Shown one piece after another: positions 16,543 to 24,481 of a stretch of DNA of 64,000 nucleotides (its first letter is position 1; each line of letters starts with the position of its first letter). The notes under the pieces are model-generated. The model worked only from the letters and a program-made list of their open reading frames with translations. It was not told the DNA's origin and did no database searches. The stretch is taken from NCBI RefSeq assembly GCF_041908905.1, contig NZ_JAYREK010000007.1, positions 1 through 64,000 of the forward strand, given 5' to 3'. The translations under genes were made by a program, and so were the position numbers. Source of the stretch: Zoogloea sp041908905. GTDB taxonomy: Bacteria; Pseudomonadota; Gammaproteobacteria; Burkholderiales; Rhodocyclaceae.

Positions 16543-17169
16543 ATGAGACATCGCCTGGCCCTGCTGCTGCTTGCCACCCTCTTCGTGCTCGCCGGCTGCG
16601 GCGGCATGACGACCATCAAGACGAGCTGGCGCGACGGCGGCGACACGGCCGGCGCCCCGCGCAGGCTCGCCGTCTTCGTGGCGGTGAGCGACGAAAACCT
16701 GCGCAAGATGGCCGAAAACCGGGTCGTCCAGAGCCTGCAGCCGGCCCTCCCGGCCCAGGCGGCCCATCAGCTGGGGCTCGCGCCGCAGCTTGAGCAGGCC
16801 GAGGTGCGCGGCCGTCTCGTCGAGGCGGGCTTCGACGCCGTGCTGATGGCCCGCCTGGTGTCCGTGGACAAGACCCAGCGCCTGCTGCCGGCCCAGGACC
16901 CCCTGTTGTATCAACCGCTGTTCTGGGGTCGCCACCCCTACTTCTACCCCTTCAGCCCCCTTTACCCCTCCTACGCGACCAAGCCCCAGGTGGTCGAAGA
17001 CACCCGGGTCATCGTCGAAACCCTGCTCTACCGCCTGCCCGAGGGCAGGCCGGTGTGGACCGCGGTGAGCGAATCCTTCAACCCCGCCTCGTCGAGCGAG
17101 GTGGTCGAAGACCTGATCCGGGTCATCGGCAGGCGCCTGCGCAGCGAGGGCCTGCTGCCCGGGCCGTGA
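16543..17169 (+). CDS. outer-membrane-type lipoprotein of unknown function
   Basis: The 208-aa product begins with a lipoprotein signal (hydrophobic LALLLLATLFVLAGC, cysteine at about 19). The mature part alternates beta and alpha segments (RRLAVFVAVSDENLRKMAEN, then FDAVLMARLVSVDK) and a Tyr/Pro-rich centre (HPYFYPFSPLYPSY). The pattern resembles DUF4136-type lipoproteins, but this was not confirmed. The ribosome site AAGGAG seven bases before ATG is strong. It reads in the same direction as dnaE2, 61 bp behind it, but has its own start signal. It converges on the peptide-binding protein gene. Confidence 0.75.
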   Translation: MRHRLALLLLATLFVLAGCGGMTTIKTSWRDGGDTAGAPRRLAVFVAVSDENLRKMAENRVVQSLQPALPAQAAHQLGLAPQLEQAEVRGRLVEAGFDAVLMARLVSVDKTQRLLPAQDPLLYQPLFWGRHPYFYPFSPLYPSYATKPQVVEDTRVIVETLLYRLPEGRPVWTAVSESFNPASSSEVVEDLIRVIGRRLRSEGLLPGP

Positions 17170-17170
17170 A

Positions 17171-17202
17171 GCCGGGCCCCGGCGCGAACGGTGCGGCCCG
17201 GC
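17171..17202. terminator. GC-rich hairpin between convergent genes
   Basis: GCCGGGCC and GGCCCGGC form an eight-pair stem in the 42-bp gap between the lipoprotein gene and the convergent peptide-binding protein gene. No T-run is present, so this is a candidate bidirectional transcript end only. Confidence 0.4.
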
Positions 17203-17211
17203 GGGCAGGGT

Positions 17212-19398
17212 TCAGGCGCCGTCGGCCCCGGCCTGCTCCCGGCGCCGGTAGTGCGTCACCGCCGGCGCCACGATGAGGGCGCCGAGCAGGCCGACCACGA
17301 GCAGCGGCCACAGGATCGGCCGGTTCCATTCGGCGCGCAGCCGCTCCCGCGCGGCCACGTCGATGCGCTGGTACTTGAGGGTGTTGCGGACGATCTTGCC
17401 TGGCTTGCGGTTGTACAGCCAGCCGTGCTGCAGCGTGTAGGCCTTCTCGTAGAACCCCCACACCCATGGCGCGTCGTGCTGCAGGATCGCCAGCATGCGG
17501 GTGATGATGGCCTGCCGCGCGGGGCCGTCGGGCATCGCCTTCATGCGCTCGAAGAGCCGGTCGTATTCAGCGTTCTCGTAGTTGGCGGCGTTCTCGCCCT
17601 GGCTCTTCACCTTGCCCTGGGCGCCGTAGAGCAGGAACAGGAAGTTCTCGGGATCGGGGTAGTCGGCGTTCCAGCCCCAGTAGAAGAGCTGGGCATTGCC
17701 CTTGCGGATCTTGTCCTGGAAGCGGTTGTAGTCGGTGGCCCGCACCACCAGCTGCACGTCGAGCTTGCGGAACTGCTTGGCGAGCCAATCCACCGTCGAT
17801 TTGTCGCCCATGCCCGAGCCCGTGGTGTCGAGGTACACCACCAGCGGTTCGCCGCTCTTCGCGTCGCGCCCGCCCGGGTAGCCCGCCTCGGCCAGCAGGC
17901 GGCGGGCTTCGTCCACCGACTTGCGCTGGGGCTTGCCGTCCACCCAGTCGTACACAAACGGGTTGATCCCCGCCTGCCCGGCCTGGTAGCCGGCAATGCC
18001 CGGCGGGATCGGGTGCATCGCCGGCACGCCGCGGCCGTTCTGGAACACCGAGATGAACTCCTCCTGGTCGATGGCGATCGAGATCGCCTGCCGCAGCTTG
18101 CGTGCCCGTTCGCTGCTGCCGCCGACCACCGGGTCGAGCATGTTGAAGCCCATGTACATCACCGTCGGCGCCACCGAGGTGTTGAGGCGGATGCCCTTGT
18201 CGGCCATCTCGTCGCTGAGGCTCACGTCGCCCTGCCCGCCCATCTGCACGGCTTGGTCAAAGTTGTCGGACGACACGCCGGAGGCGTCGTAGTAGCCCTG
18301 CAGAAACTTGTTCCAGGCCGGGATGCTTTCCTTCTCGCGGCTGAACACCACCTTGTCGATGAAGGGGATGGGCTTGCCGCAGTCGGCCAGCAGCCCGGCC
18401 CCGGAGTCGTCGGGCTCGCCCTCGCAGGGGTAGCTCTCGCCCCGGAAGTTGGGGTTGCGGGCCAGCACCATGCGGGCGTTGGGGTTGTTCTCGACCAGCA
18501 TGTAGGGGCCGGTGCCGATGGGCCACCAGTCGAGGGTCAGGTTGCGCTCGGCCATGCCCGGCTGGGCGAAGAAGCGCTCGGCCTCGACGGGCATCGGCGC
18601 AAAGAAGGGCATCGCCAGCCAGTAGGGAAACTGCGGGTAGGTGCCCTTGATGTGCACCCGGTAGGTGTAGCGGTCGACGAGCTCGACGCCCGCCATCGGG
18701 TAGTTGCGCAGATCGATCCAGCCGCCGCCCTCGCCCTTGGCGCCGCGGGCCTTCTCGTCGGCCACCAGGCGGGCGTGGAGATCCTTGAGCCCGACGATGT
18801 AGTCGCCCATAAGTTCCAGCACCGGCGAGTGCAGGCGCGGGTGGGCGAGGCGCTTGATCTGGTAGATGTAGTCCTCGGCGGTGAGCTCGCGGGTACCGGT
18901 TTGGGGGAAGTCGGCGAGGCTGCGCTTGGTGGCGACCACCTCGGGCGGCAGGTCGAGGTAGAGCGGCTTGCCGGCCGCGTCCACCGCGAAGGCCGGGTGG
19001 GGCTGGTAGCGGATGCCGGGCTGGATGCGGATCTCGTATTCGCTGCGGGCGATGCTGGCCGGGTCGGCACCGGCGGGCAGCAGCCTGCCGGCGGCGTCGA
19101 ACTGGCGCAGCGTGGGCATCTGGGCCGCGGCGGCCACCTGGAGCTGGAAGGGGCGTTTCAGGTAGTGGTACTGGAGCGGCGGCTCGTAGATCTGGTACAG
19201 GAAGGTCGCCTCGTCCTCGCTGTAGGACTGCACCGGGTCGAGGTGCTTGGGGCGCTGGCTGAAGGCGGTGTACAGGATGTTGCCGCCCCGCTCGGCCGCC
19301 GGATAGGGGTCGTTCCAGACCTGGCCGCAGCCGCTCAGCAGGGCCGCGGCCAGCACGGCGGCGAGCCGCCGGATCGGGGAAGAAGTGATTGCGCGCAT
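17212..19398 (-). CDS. family 5 ABC transporter substrate-binding lipoprotein with a C-terminal membrane helix
   Basis: The 728-aa protein is a peptide/nickel-type (SBP family 5) binding protein. It has a lipobox LLSGC at about 19-23 and then the usual bilobal domain, with TAFSQRPKHLDPVQSYSEDE near the start and RATDYNRFQDKIRKG and FYWGWNADYPDPENF near the end. Unusually, after the domain comes a predicted membrane helix (about 700-722; WPLLVVGLLGALIVAPAV) and a basic tail, giving a protein anchored at both ends. At 728 aa it is longer than typical members (about 500-550). No permease or ATPase genes adjoin it: neighbours are a convergent lipoprotein gene and a KfrA-like gene. Likely substrate is an oligopeptide, not determined. 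Confidence 0.88.
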   Translation of the reverse strand: MRAITSSPIRRLAAVLAAALLSGCGQVWNDPYPAAERGGNILYTAFSQRPKHLDPVQSYSEDEATFLYQIYEPPLQYHYLKRPFQLQVAAAAQMPTLRQFDAAGRLLPAGADPASIARSEYEIRIQPGIRYQPHPAFAVDAAGKPLYLDLPPEVVATKRSLADFPQTGTRELTAEDYIYQIKRLAHPRLHSPVLELMGDYIVGLKDLHARLVADEKARGAKGEGGGWIDLRNYPMAGVELVDRYTYRVHIKGTYPQFPYWLAMPFFAPMPVEAERFFAQPGMAERNLTLDWWPIGTGPYMLVENNPNARMVLARNPNFRGESYPCEGEPDDSGAGLLADCGKPIPFIDKVVFSREKESIPAWNKFLQGYYDASGVSSDNFDQAVQMGGQGDVSLSDEMADKGIRLNTSVAPTVMYMGFNMLDPVVGGSSERARKLRQAISIAIDQEEFISVFQNGRGVPAMHPIPPGIAGYQAGQAGINPFVYDWVDGKPQRKSVDEARRLLAEAGYPGGRDAKSGEPLVVYLDTTGSGMGDKSTVDWLAKQFRKLDVQLVVRATDYNRFQDKIRKGNAQLFYWGWNADYPDPENFLFLLYGAQGKVKSQGENAANYENAEYDRLFERMKAMPDGPARQAIITRMLAILQHDAPWVWGFYEKAYTLQHGWLYNRKPGKIVRNTLKYQRIDVAARERLRAEWNRPILWPLLVVGLLGALIVAPAVTHYRRREQAGADGA

Positions 19399-19499
19399 GG
19401 CGCCCAGTCTACCGGATAGGCTCCGCCGGTGAAGGCGTTCGGGGCGCGAGTTTGGCGTGGGAGTGCGGAGCCGGACGCGGCCGGTCCCGTCCGGCAAGC

Positions 19500-20549
19500 T
19501 CAGGCGCTCTGCTTGCGGCGGGCCGCCAGTTCGGCCTGCATCTCGGCCACCAGGGCCTCGGCGCGCTGGGCGCGGGCGGTTTCGACGAGGCGGAGCTCTT
19601 CGACGGCGCGGGCGCGGGCCTCGGCGGCGGCCACCGCCGACTCCTTGCCGTGGGCGGCATCGCTGGCGATCTTGAGCTGGGCCTGCAGGCGCTCGATGCG
19701 GCCCTCGGCCGCGGCGAGGGAGGTTTCGATCTGGCGGGCCTTGGAGACGGCCTCCCGCAGTGCGGCGCGGGCCTCCTCGGTCTGCTCGCGCTGGCGGGCC
19801 TCCCTTTCTTCCCGGTTGGCGACCTGCTGGCGCAGGGCGAGCATCTCGGCGACCTTGTCCTGGCGGGCCTGCTCGATCTGCTTGAGCAGGGCCTCGCGCT
19901 CGCCGGCGCTGCGCTCCTGTTCTTCCTTGAGGGCCGTGGTGTAGCGCTCCCGGTCGTTCTGCAGCAGGCGGGTCAGGCGTTCGGTTTCGGCGGCGAACTT
20001 CTGGTCGCGTCCTTCGGCGGCTTCTTCCAGCAGCTTGACGCGGACCTCGAGGGCCTCCCGCTGGCGCTGGCTGTCCTGCAGCTGGCCGCGCAGCTCGGCG
20101 ATCGTGGCGTCCCGCTCCTGGATGAGCTGTTCGCGGCCGGCGATCTGCTGGGCCGCCCCGTTGGCCGCGGCTTCGAGTTGCTGGATGCGGTCGTGGGCGG
20201 CCTGCAGCTGCACATTCACCGCCTCCCGTTCGGCCTCGAGGGCCTGGCGCTGGCTGGCCAGCACCTGGTCGGCCTGCTGCAGCGAAAGGGACCACACGTT
20301 GGCCATGAAGGCGTCGGCGGCCGACACCAGCTCGTCGGGCATGCCCGGAATGCTGCGCTGACGGAAGTAGGCGGCTCCGGTCTCCCGGCGCCACTGGTCG
20401 ATGTAGCGCTGCACGACCTCGCTCGAGCCCTTGTTGCCGAGCTCGGAATAGACGAGGTTGAAGGAGGGGTTCTCGCCCTGGGAGAGCAACTGGAAACAGA
20501 TCTGCTCGACAGCCTCGAAATTGACACTGCTGCTACGCGCCACGGACAT
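19500..20549 (-). CDS. KfrA-like DNA-binding protein with long coiled coil (copy 2)
   Basis: The 349-aa protein has the KfrA N-terminal fold (about residues 8-110; VNFEAVEQICFQLLSQGENP, then GSSEVVQRYIDQWRRE), followed by an uninterrupted coiled coil (about 105-335). It is laid out like the protein at 2846-3922 but is clearly diverged from it in sequence. The ATG at 20549 is preferred because GAGG lies seven bases upstream; an in-frame ATG at 20591 has no site. It follows the tyrosine recombinase gene on the same strand with a 140-bp gap carrying a 12-bp palindrome, so it probably has its own promoter. A DNA-binding, autoregulatory role is inferred from KfrA. Confidence 0.8.
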   Translation of the reverse strand: MSVARSSSVNFEAVEQICFQLLSQGENPSFNLVYSELGNKGSSEVVQRYIDQWRRETGAAYFRQRSIPGMPDELVSAADAFMANVWSLSLQQADQVLASQRQALEAEREAVNVQLQAAHDRIQQLEAAANGAAQQIAGREQLIQERDATIAELRGQLQDSQRQREALEVRVKLLEEAAEGRDQKFAAETERLTRLLQNDRERYTTALKEEQERSAGEREALLKQIEQARQDKVAEMLALRQQVANREEREARQREQTEEARAALREAVSKARQIETSLAAAEGRIERLQAQLKIASDAAHGKESAVAAAEARARAVEELRLVETARAQRAEALVAEMQAELAARRKQSA

Positions 20550-20605
20550 CTCCCCGCCTCGGAAAAAATGCAAAAAACTGATACGAGGCATACCTTAGCA
20601 TACGT

Positions 20606-20617
20606 ATCCGGCCGGAT
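20606..20617. promoter_or_regulatory. Palindrome upstream of KfrA-like copy 2
   Basis: ATCCGGCCGGAT is a perfect 12-bp palindrome set within a longer imperfect inverted repeat (TACGTATCCGG / CCGGATAGCGTA). It sits between the recombinase stop and the KfrA-like start, a likely autoregulatory operator. It is unlike the ATTGCG elements of module 1. Confidence 0.5.
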
Positions 20618-20689
20618 AGCGTAATAGTCATGACGAAAGGTGAATTCGACACACTTTGACCCAACGCGCCGGGCGAGGTTCAGGCGGGT

Positions 20690-21937
20690 TCAGTCTTCCC
20701 GCTTCTCGCCGACCCAACGCAGGCGCTGTTTCTGTGCCTCGTCGTGCCAGCGCTCTTCCTCTTCGTGGATGTAGCGCTGGGTCGTGCGCGCGTCGGTGTG
20801 GCGGGCGTCCTTCTGCACGAAGCGTTCGTCGATCCCGCTGTCGAGCTTGGCGGTGATGCCCGTGTGGCGGCCCCAGTGGGCCGAGGCGGCGCGCAGCTTC
20901 TCCTTCTTGTGCTCGGCTTCCGGCGGCAGCAGGTCGGCCGCGGCCGCGAAGATCTTCTTGAGGATCTGGTTGAGGCGCCGGGCGGTGATCGGGCTGCCGT
21001 CCTTTACCGACACCAGCAGCGGTGTGGTGTCGTCCCGTCGCGGCACGGCGGAGAGGCCCAGGTGCTTGCGGTAGCGGATCAGGGCCTGCAGCATGTCGTC
21101 CGCCACCGGCACCTTGGCCTTCTTGCCACCCTTCCCCACCACGTGCCACCACCACAGGCCGCGCTCCTCGCGGAAGCTGTTCATGCGGTGGCTCTCGAGT
21201 TCGCCGGCCCGGGGCGCCAGCATGTAGAGGGTGGCCGCGATGAAGCGGGCCCGCTCGTATTCGTCGCGCCCGCGCTCCGCGTCCCGGGGCATGGCCTCGA
21301 TGGCCGCCGTGACGGCCTGCCACATCTGCTCGTCGAGAAAGCGCTCGATCTTCTCCACCTCCTCGGTGCTGACCACCGCCCGCGGGCCACCGCCCGCGTC
21401 GGCGGACATCTTGCGGCGGCGCTGGCGGATCAGGCCCAGCGGGTTGCCCAGCAGATAGCCGGCGTCCACCAGGTAGCGCATCAGGGAGTTGATCGCGGCC
21501 ATCGCGGTGAGCACGGCGCTCTCGCTGAGCGGGCCGACGAAGGGCCGCCACTTTTCGGACACCCGTTCGGTCTTCGGCCCACACCACAGGGCGGCCGGCT
21601 GCGGGTCGGCGAGAAAGTTGAGGTAGGCCTCGAAATCCTGCCGGTTGAGGCTGGACAAAGGCTTGCCCCGCTCGACCAGCGACCACAGCAACAGCCGCTC
21701 GCACTCCCGCTGGTAGATGCGCAGCGTGCCGGGCGAGCGGTCGTACTCCACGAGAAAGCAACGGATGGCCTCGGCGTCGCTGGCCGCGCTGATCTGCAGG
21801 CGGGCCGGATCGGCGCGGTTGTCGCCGGTGCGCCCGTCGAGCTCGGGAGGGATCGCGAGTTCGTCGAGGGGGCGCAGCGGAATGGCGGGGGCTGGGGAAG
21901 ATTCGGCCTGGGGCCGGGCAGAGAAATTCGCGTCCAT
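20690..21937 (-). CDS. tyrosine recombinase/site-specific integrase (module 2)
   Basis: The 415-aa protein has a core-binding domain (about 45-170; GTLRIYQRECERLLLWSLVE) and a catalytic domain. Catalytic positions visible are Arg in LAPRAGELESHR, His/Arg/His in SAHWGRHTGIT and the nucleophile Tyr in TTQRYIHEEEE. The ATG at 21937 (MDANFSARPQ) is preferred to one at 21967. It is similar in layout to the recombinase at 4133-5500 but with little obvious identity outside the motifs, and, like that one, it is next to a KfrA-like gene. No integrase-associated excisionase, phage genes or direct repeats were noticed. Its target is unknown. Confidence 0.85.
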   Translation of the reverse strand: MDANFSARPQAESSPAPAIPLRPLDELAIPPELDGRTGDNRADPARLQISAASDAEAIRCFLVEYDRSPGTLRIYQRECERLLLWSLVERGKPLSSLNRQDFEAYLNFLADPQPAALWCGPKTERVSEKWRPFVGPLSESAVLTAMAAINSLMRYLVDAGYLLGNPLGLIRQRRRKMSADAGGGPRAVVSTEEVEKIERFLDEQMWQAVTAAIEAMPRDAERGRDEYERARFIAATLYMLAPRAGELESHRMNSFREERGLWWWHVVGKGGKKAKVPVADDMLQALIRYRKHLGLSAVPRRDDTTPLLVSVKDGSPITARRLNQILKKIFAAAADLLPPEAEHKKEKLRAASAHWGRHTGITAKLDSGIDERFVQKDARHTDARTTQRYIHEEEERWHDEAQKQRLRWVGEKRED

Positions 21938-21994
21938 GGCCCCGAGTTTACCTCGCTGTAAAACCATGCGGAGGGCTGACCTCAGGGCTTGAAC

Positions 21995-22027
21995 TTGCGA
22001 TAGCTCGAATGCTGTATATAATTACAC
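21995..22027 (+). promoter_or_regulatory. Promoter with near-consensus LexA box
   Basis: TTGCGA (21995-22000) and TATAAT (22017-22022) are 16 bp apart, a fair sigma-70 promoter. Overlapping the -10 is CTGTATATAATTACAC (22012-22027), one base off the CTGT-N8-ACAG LexA consensus; the flanks also fit (16 of 20 positions of the extended consensus). It would control the small membrane protein downstream and possibly the divergent recombinase. Confidence 0.5.
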
Positions 22028-22118
22028 TATCGAGTGCACATGCACCGCAAGGGTCCTGAGCCGTGCAAGCCACTGGCTGGGTAGCCCTGTGGAGTCCCAA
22101 TTCCCTTCCAAGGAGTCG

Positions 22119-22322
22119 ATGATGGAAACCTTGATTTGCCGGATCCTGATGGTGAGCGGCGTGTTCGCCGGTGTCCTGCTGGCGGGCGGGAGCAGCGGTG
22201 CCCTGGTGCCCGCGATCCTGGCCGTGGTGTGTGCCGCGCTGTTGCGCCGCGTTGCACCGGCGCTGCCCTGGCGTTTCAGCCGCAGCCGTTGTCGAAGTAC
22301 CCCGCTCGCCGGCTGGCGTTGA
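22119..22322 (+). CDS. small hydrophobic membrane protein (67 aa)
   Basis: AAGGAG precedes two adjacent ATGs (22119, 22122). The product has two hydrophobic segments (LMVSGVFAGVLLAGG and ALVPAILAVVCAALL), and then an Arg-rich, Pro-containing tail. No homologue was recognised. A near-LexA box overlaps its putative promoter, so damage-induced expression is possible; short hydrophobic proteins under LexA control are sometimes toxins, but nothing else here supports that. It stands alone between the recombinase gene and the ankyrin operon terminator. Confidence 0.55.
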   Translation: MMETLICRILMVSGVFAGVLLAGGSSGALVPAILAVVCAALLRRVAPALPWRFSRSRCRSTPLAGWR

Positions 22323-22552
22323 GCGCCGGCAGGCGGGCCTGCCGCCACGCTGCGGCCCGGCGCCGCCCTCCGCGATCCGCCGGGGGCATGGGTTCGGAGA
22401 CGCGCAGGCGGCGGGTGGGCGTTCTGCCAGGGGCCGTCTCCCCGTCTTTTTGGGGGGCAGAAAACGCACGTGGGCGAGTGTCGATGCGAGCCTTGGGCGC
22501 TGGGCTGCCACCGCGGCGTTTTCGGCCCCAGGGTTCTGCAGCCCCGCGAGCC
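22323..22552. other. Gap without a recognised gene
   Basis: The stretch between the small membrane protein and the operon terminator (with the region to 22644, about 320 bp) is GC-rich. It contains short open frames on both strands, none with a ribosome site or recognisable product. A T-rich interruption (CCCCGTCTTTTTGGGG near 22440) was the only structure seen. Confidence 0.4.
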
Positions 22553-22592
22553 AAAAAACACCGGCACGTGGACGAAGCCAGGTGCCGGCGTG
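22553..22592 (-). terminator. Rho-independent terminator of the mltG-tatD-ankyrin operon
   Basis: Read on the minus strand, CGCCGGCAC pairs with GTGCCGGTG around a loop and is followed by TTTTTT. It lies about 50 bp after the ankyrin gene stop. Confidence 0.8.
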
Positions 22593-22644
22593 ATCCGCCG
22601 CGCAGGCTGCGGGCGGTAGGTGTGGAGCGGGAAGCCCCCGTGTG

Positions 22645-23325
22645 TTACTTGCCCCGGGCTGCGCGGGCCTTGCGTTCGGCGCCGATCAGCTCGGCGATGT
22701 CGGTGTTGCGGTGCTTCAGCGCCCAGCTTTCGGCGGTCTCGCCCTGGTCGTTTTTAAGGTCGAGCCTGGCACCGGCCTTGAGCAGCCGGGTGACGACCTC
22801 CTCGTGGCCGTTGCGGGCGGCGAACATCAGCGCCGAGCTCTGGTTGGGCGCCAGCGCATCGGGGTTGGCGCCCTTGGCCAGCAGCAGGTCAACGATCGCG
22901 CTGCGGCCCTCGAAGGCGGCGTAGAGCAAGGGGTTCCAGCCGCCGTGGTCGAAAGGGGCCCTGGCGCTGACCAGTTGTTCGGCGACGCCGGTGTAGCCGC
23001 GCAGCGAGGCCAGCATCAGCGCGCTGTCGCCGGCCGCGTTGCGGGCGTCGAGCTTCACGCCGCGGGTCTTGAGGAGTTCAGCCACCACCGCGGGCTGGTC
23101 TTCGCGGGCCGCCAGGATCAGCAGGGTGTTGCCGCCGGCGTCGGTCGAGTTCGGATCCATGCCCTTGGCCACCAGCTGGGCTACTTCGCGGGCGTCGCCC
23201 AGCTTGGCGGCATTCAGCAGGTCGTCGAGGGACGCGGCCGATACCGGCAGGGCGAGTTGCATGCAGACGAGCAGCGCCGCGAGCCTGGCCGGCCGGGGGG
23301 AGAAGATGCGGAAACTGGGTTTCAT
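22645..23325 (-). CDS. periplasmic ankyrin-repeat protein
   Basis: The 226-aa protein has a signal peptide (about 1-31, cleavage near VSA-AS) and four to five ankyrin repeats (about 33-205), recognisable by GNTLLILAAREDQPAVVAEL, GDSALMLASLRGYTGVAEQL, GWNPLLYAAFEGRSAIVDLL and SSALMFAARNGHEEVVTRLL. Ankyrin repeats bind proteins; the partner is unknown. The start ATG overlaps the tatD stop by one base (TGATG), so it is translationally coupled as the last gene of the operon before a strong terminator. The product ends in a basic AERKARAARGK tail. Confidence 0.88.
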   Translation of the reverse strand: MKPSFRIFSPRPARLAALLVCMQLALPVSAASLDDLLNAAKLGDAREVAQLVAKGMDPNSTDAGGNTLLILAAREDQPAVVAELLKTRGVKLDARNAAGDSALMLASLRGYTGVAEQLVSARAPFDHGGWNPLLYAAFEGRSAIVDLLLAKGANPDALAPNQSSALMFAARNGHEEVVTRLLKAGARLDLKNDQGETAESWALKHRNTDIAELIGAERKARAARGK

Positions 23326-24095
23326 CACGGTCTGGCGTCCTTGAAGAGTTGGAAAAAATTGCGGGTGGTAACTTCGGCCACCGCTTCCAGGGTTTCGCCG
23401 CGGGCTGCCGCCACGGCTTCGGCCACGTGGCGCACGTAGGCCGGCTGGTTGGTCTTGCCGCGGAAAGGCACTGGTGCGAGGTAAGGCGCGTCGGTCTCGA
23501 CGAGCAGGCGGTCGGCCGGCACGTAGCGGGCCACGTCCCGCAGGGATTCGGCGTTCTTGAAGCTGACGATTCCCGAGAACGAGATGTAGAAGCCGAGGTC
23601 GAGGGCGCCCTTGGCCACCTCGAGGGTCTCGGTGAAGCAGTGCATGACGCCTCCTGCTTCGCCGGCGCCTTCCTCGTGCATCAGCCGGAGGGTGTCGGCC
23701 GCCGAGTCGCGGGTGTGGATGATCAGCGGTTTGGCGCAGCGGCGGGCTGCGCGGATGTGGGTGCGGAAGCGGTCACGCTGCCACTCGGGCGCATCCTTGT
23801 GCCAGTAGTAGTCGAGGCCGGTCTCGCCGATGGCGACCACCTTGGGGTGGGCGGCGAGCGCGAGCAGGCGGGCTTCGTCGGGCTCTTCGCAGTCGGCGTT
23901 GTCGGGGTGCACGCCCACCGAGGCGAACACGTTGGGGTGGCGCTCGGCCACGCCGATCACCCCGGGGAGGGTCTCAAGCTTTACCGCCACGCACAGGGCG
24001 TGGGTGACGCCGTTGTCGGCCATGCGGGCCAGCATGGCGGTTTCGTCTTGGATGAGGTCGGGGAAATCCAGGTGGCAGTGGGAATCTACAAGCAT
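23325..24095 (-). CDS. tatD: TatD-family metal-dependent deoxyribonuclease
   Basis: The 256-aa protein is a TatD/YcfH hydrolase of amidohydrolase fold. Metal ligands are visible as DSHCHLD (residues 4-10), the glutamate in IGETGLDYY, His in LIIHTRDS, His in MHCFTE and Asp in LVETDAPYLAP. Members remove nucleotides from DNA or tRNA 3' ends. As in many beta- and gammaproteobacteria it follows mltG-tmk-holB-pilZ. The start is ATG at 24095, 17 bp after the pilZ stop; the ribosome site is weak. It overlaps the ankyrin gene by one base. Confidence 0.92.
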   Translation of the reverse strand: MLVDSHCHLDFPDLIQDETAMLARMADNGVTHALCVAVKLETLPGVIGVAERHPNVFASVGVHPDNADCEEPDEARLLALAAHPKVVAIGETGLDYYWHKDAPEWQRDRFRTHIRAARRCAKPLIIHTRDSAADTLRLMHEEGAGEAGGVMHCFTETLEVAKGALDLGFYISFSGIVSFKNAESLRDVARYVPADRLLVETDAPYLAPVPFRGKTNQPAYVRHVAEAVAAARGETLEAVAEVTTRNFFQLFKDARP

Positions 24096-24112
24096 GAAGA
24101 ACTTTGAAAGGG

Positions 24113-24481
24113 TCAGATCGTGTGGGTCGGGCGGGATGAGCCCAGGTGGCCCGCCAGGATCTGCTCGATGCGGTTGCGCAATACCTGGCCGGCCTCGTCG
24201 CCAGCAAACCTGACCCCGATGCCCTGGGTTTTGTTCCCCTGGGCGCCGGCCGGGGTGATCCAGGCGATGTTGCCGGCCACCGGGTGCTTGGTCGGATCGT
24301 CCATCAGCTGCAGCAGCATGAAGATCTCGTCGCCGAGCTTGTAGTCGCGGGTGGTGGGGACGAAGATCCCCCCGTTTTTTATGAACGGCATGTAGGCCGC
24401 GTACAGGGCCGACTTCGACGAGATGTTCAGCGACAGGACACTGGGCCGGGCCGGAGCCGGACGCTTGAAGGAATCGTTCAT
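24113..24481 (-). CDS. pilZ: PilZ domain protein
   Basis: The 122-aa protein matches the small type IV pilus PilZ proteins encoded next to holB: SVLSLNISSKSALYAAYMPF, then GGIFVPT, and LLQLMDDPTKHPVAGNIAWI. The RxxxR c-di-GMP motif is absent in the N-terminal part, as in P. aeruginosa PilZ, which works through PilB and FimX rather than by binding the nucleotide. It overlaps holB by four bases (ATGA). A role in twitching or pilus biogenesis is by analogy; no other pilus gene lies in the window. Confidence 0.88.
   Translation of the reverse strand: MNDSFKRPAPARPSVLSLNISSKSALYAAYMPFIKNGGIFVPTTRDYKLGDEIFMLLQLMDDPTKHPVAGNIAWITPAGAQGNKTQGIGVRFAGDEAGQVLRNRIEQILAGHLGSSRPTHTI

Noticed and set aside
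13326..16706. 1126-codon open frame on the minus strand
   Set aside because: It lies opposite dnaE2 and consists of Gly/Ala/Arg/His-rich sequence without motifs; in GC-rich DNA the codon bias of a real gene leaves such frames open. Similar long frames opposite mfd (29722-32655), deaD (38141-39967) and other genes were rejected for the same reason.
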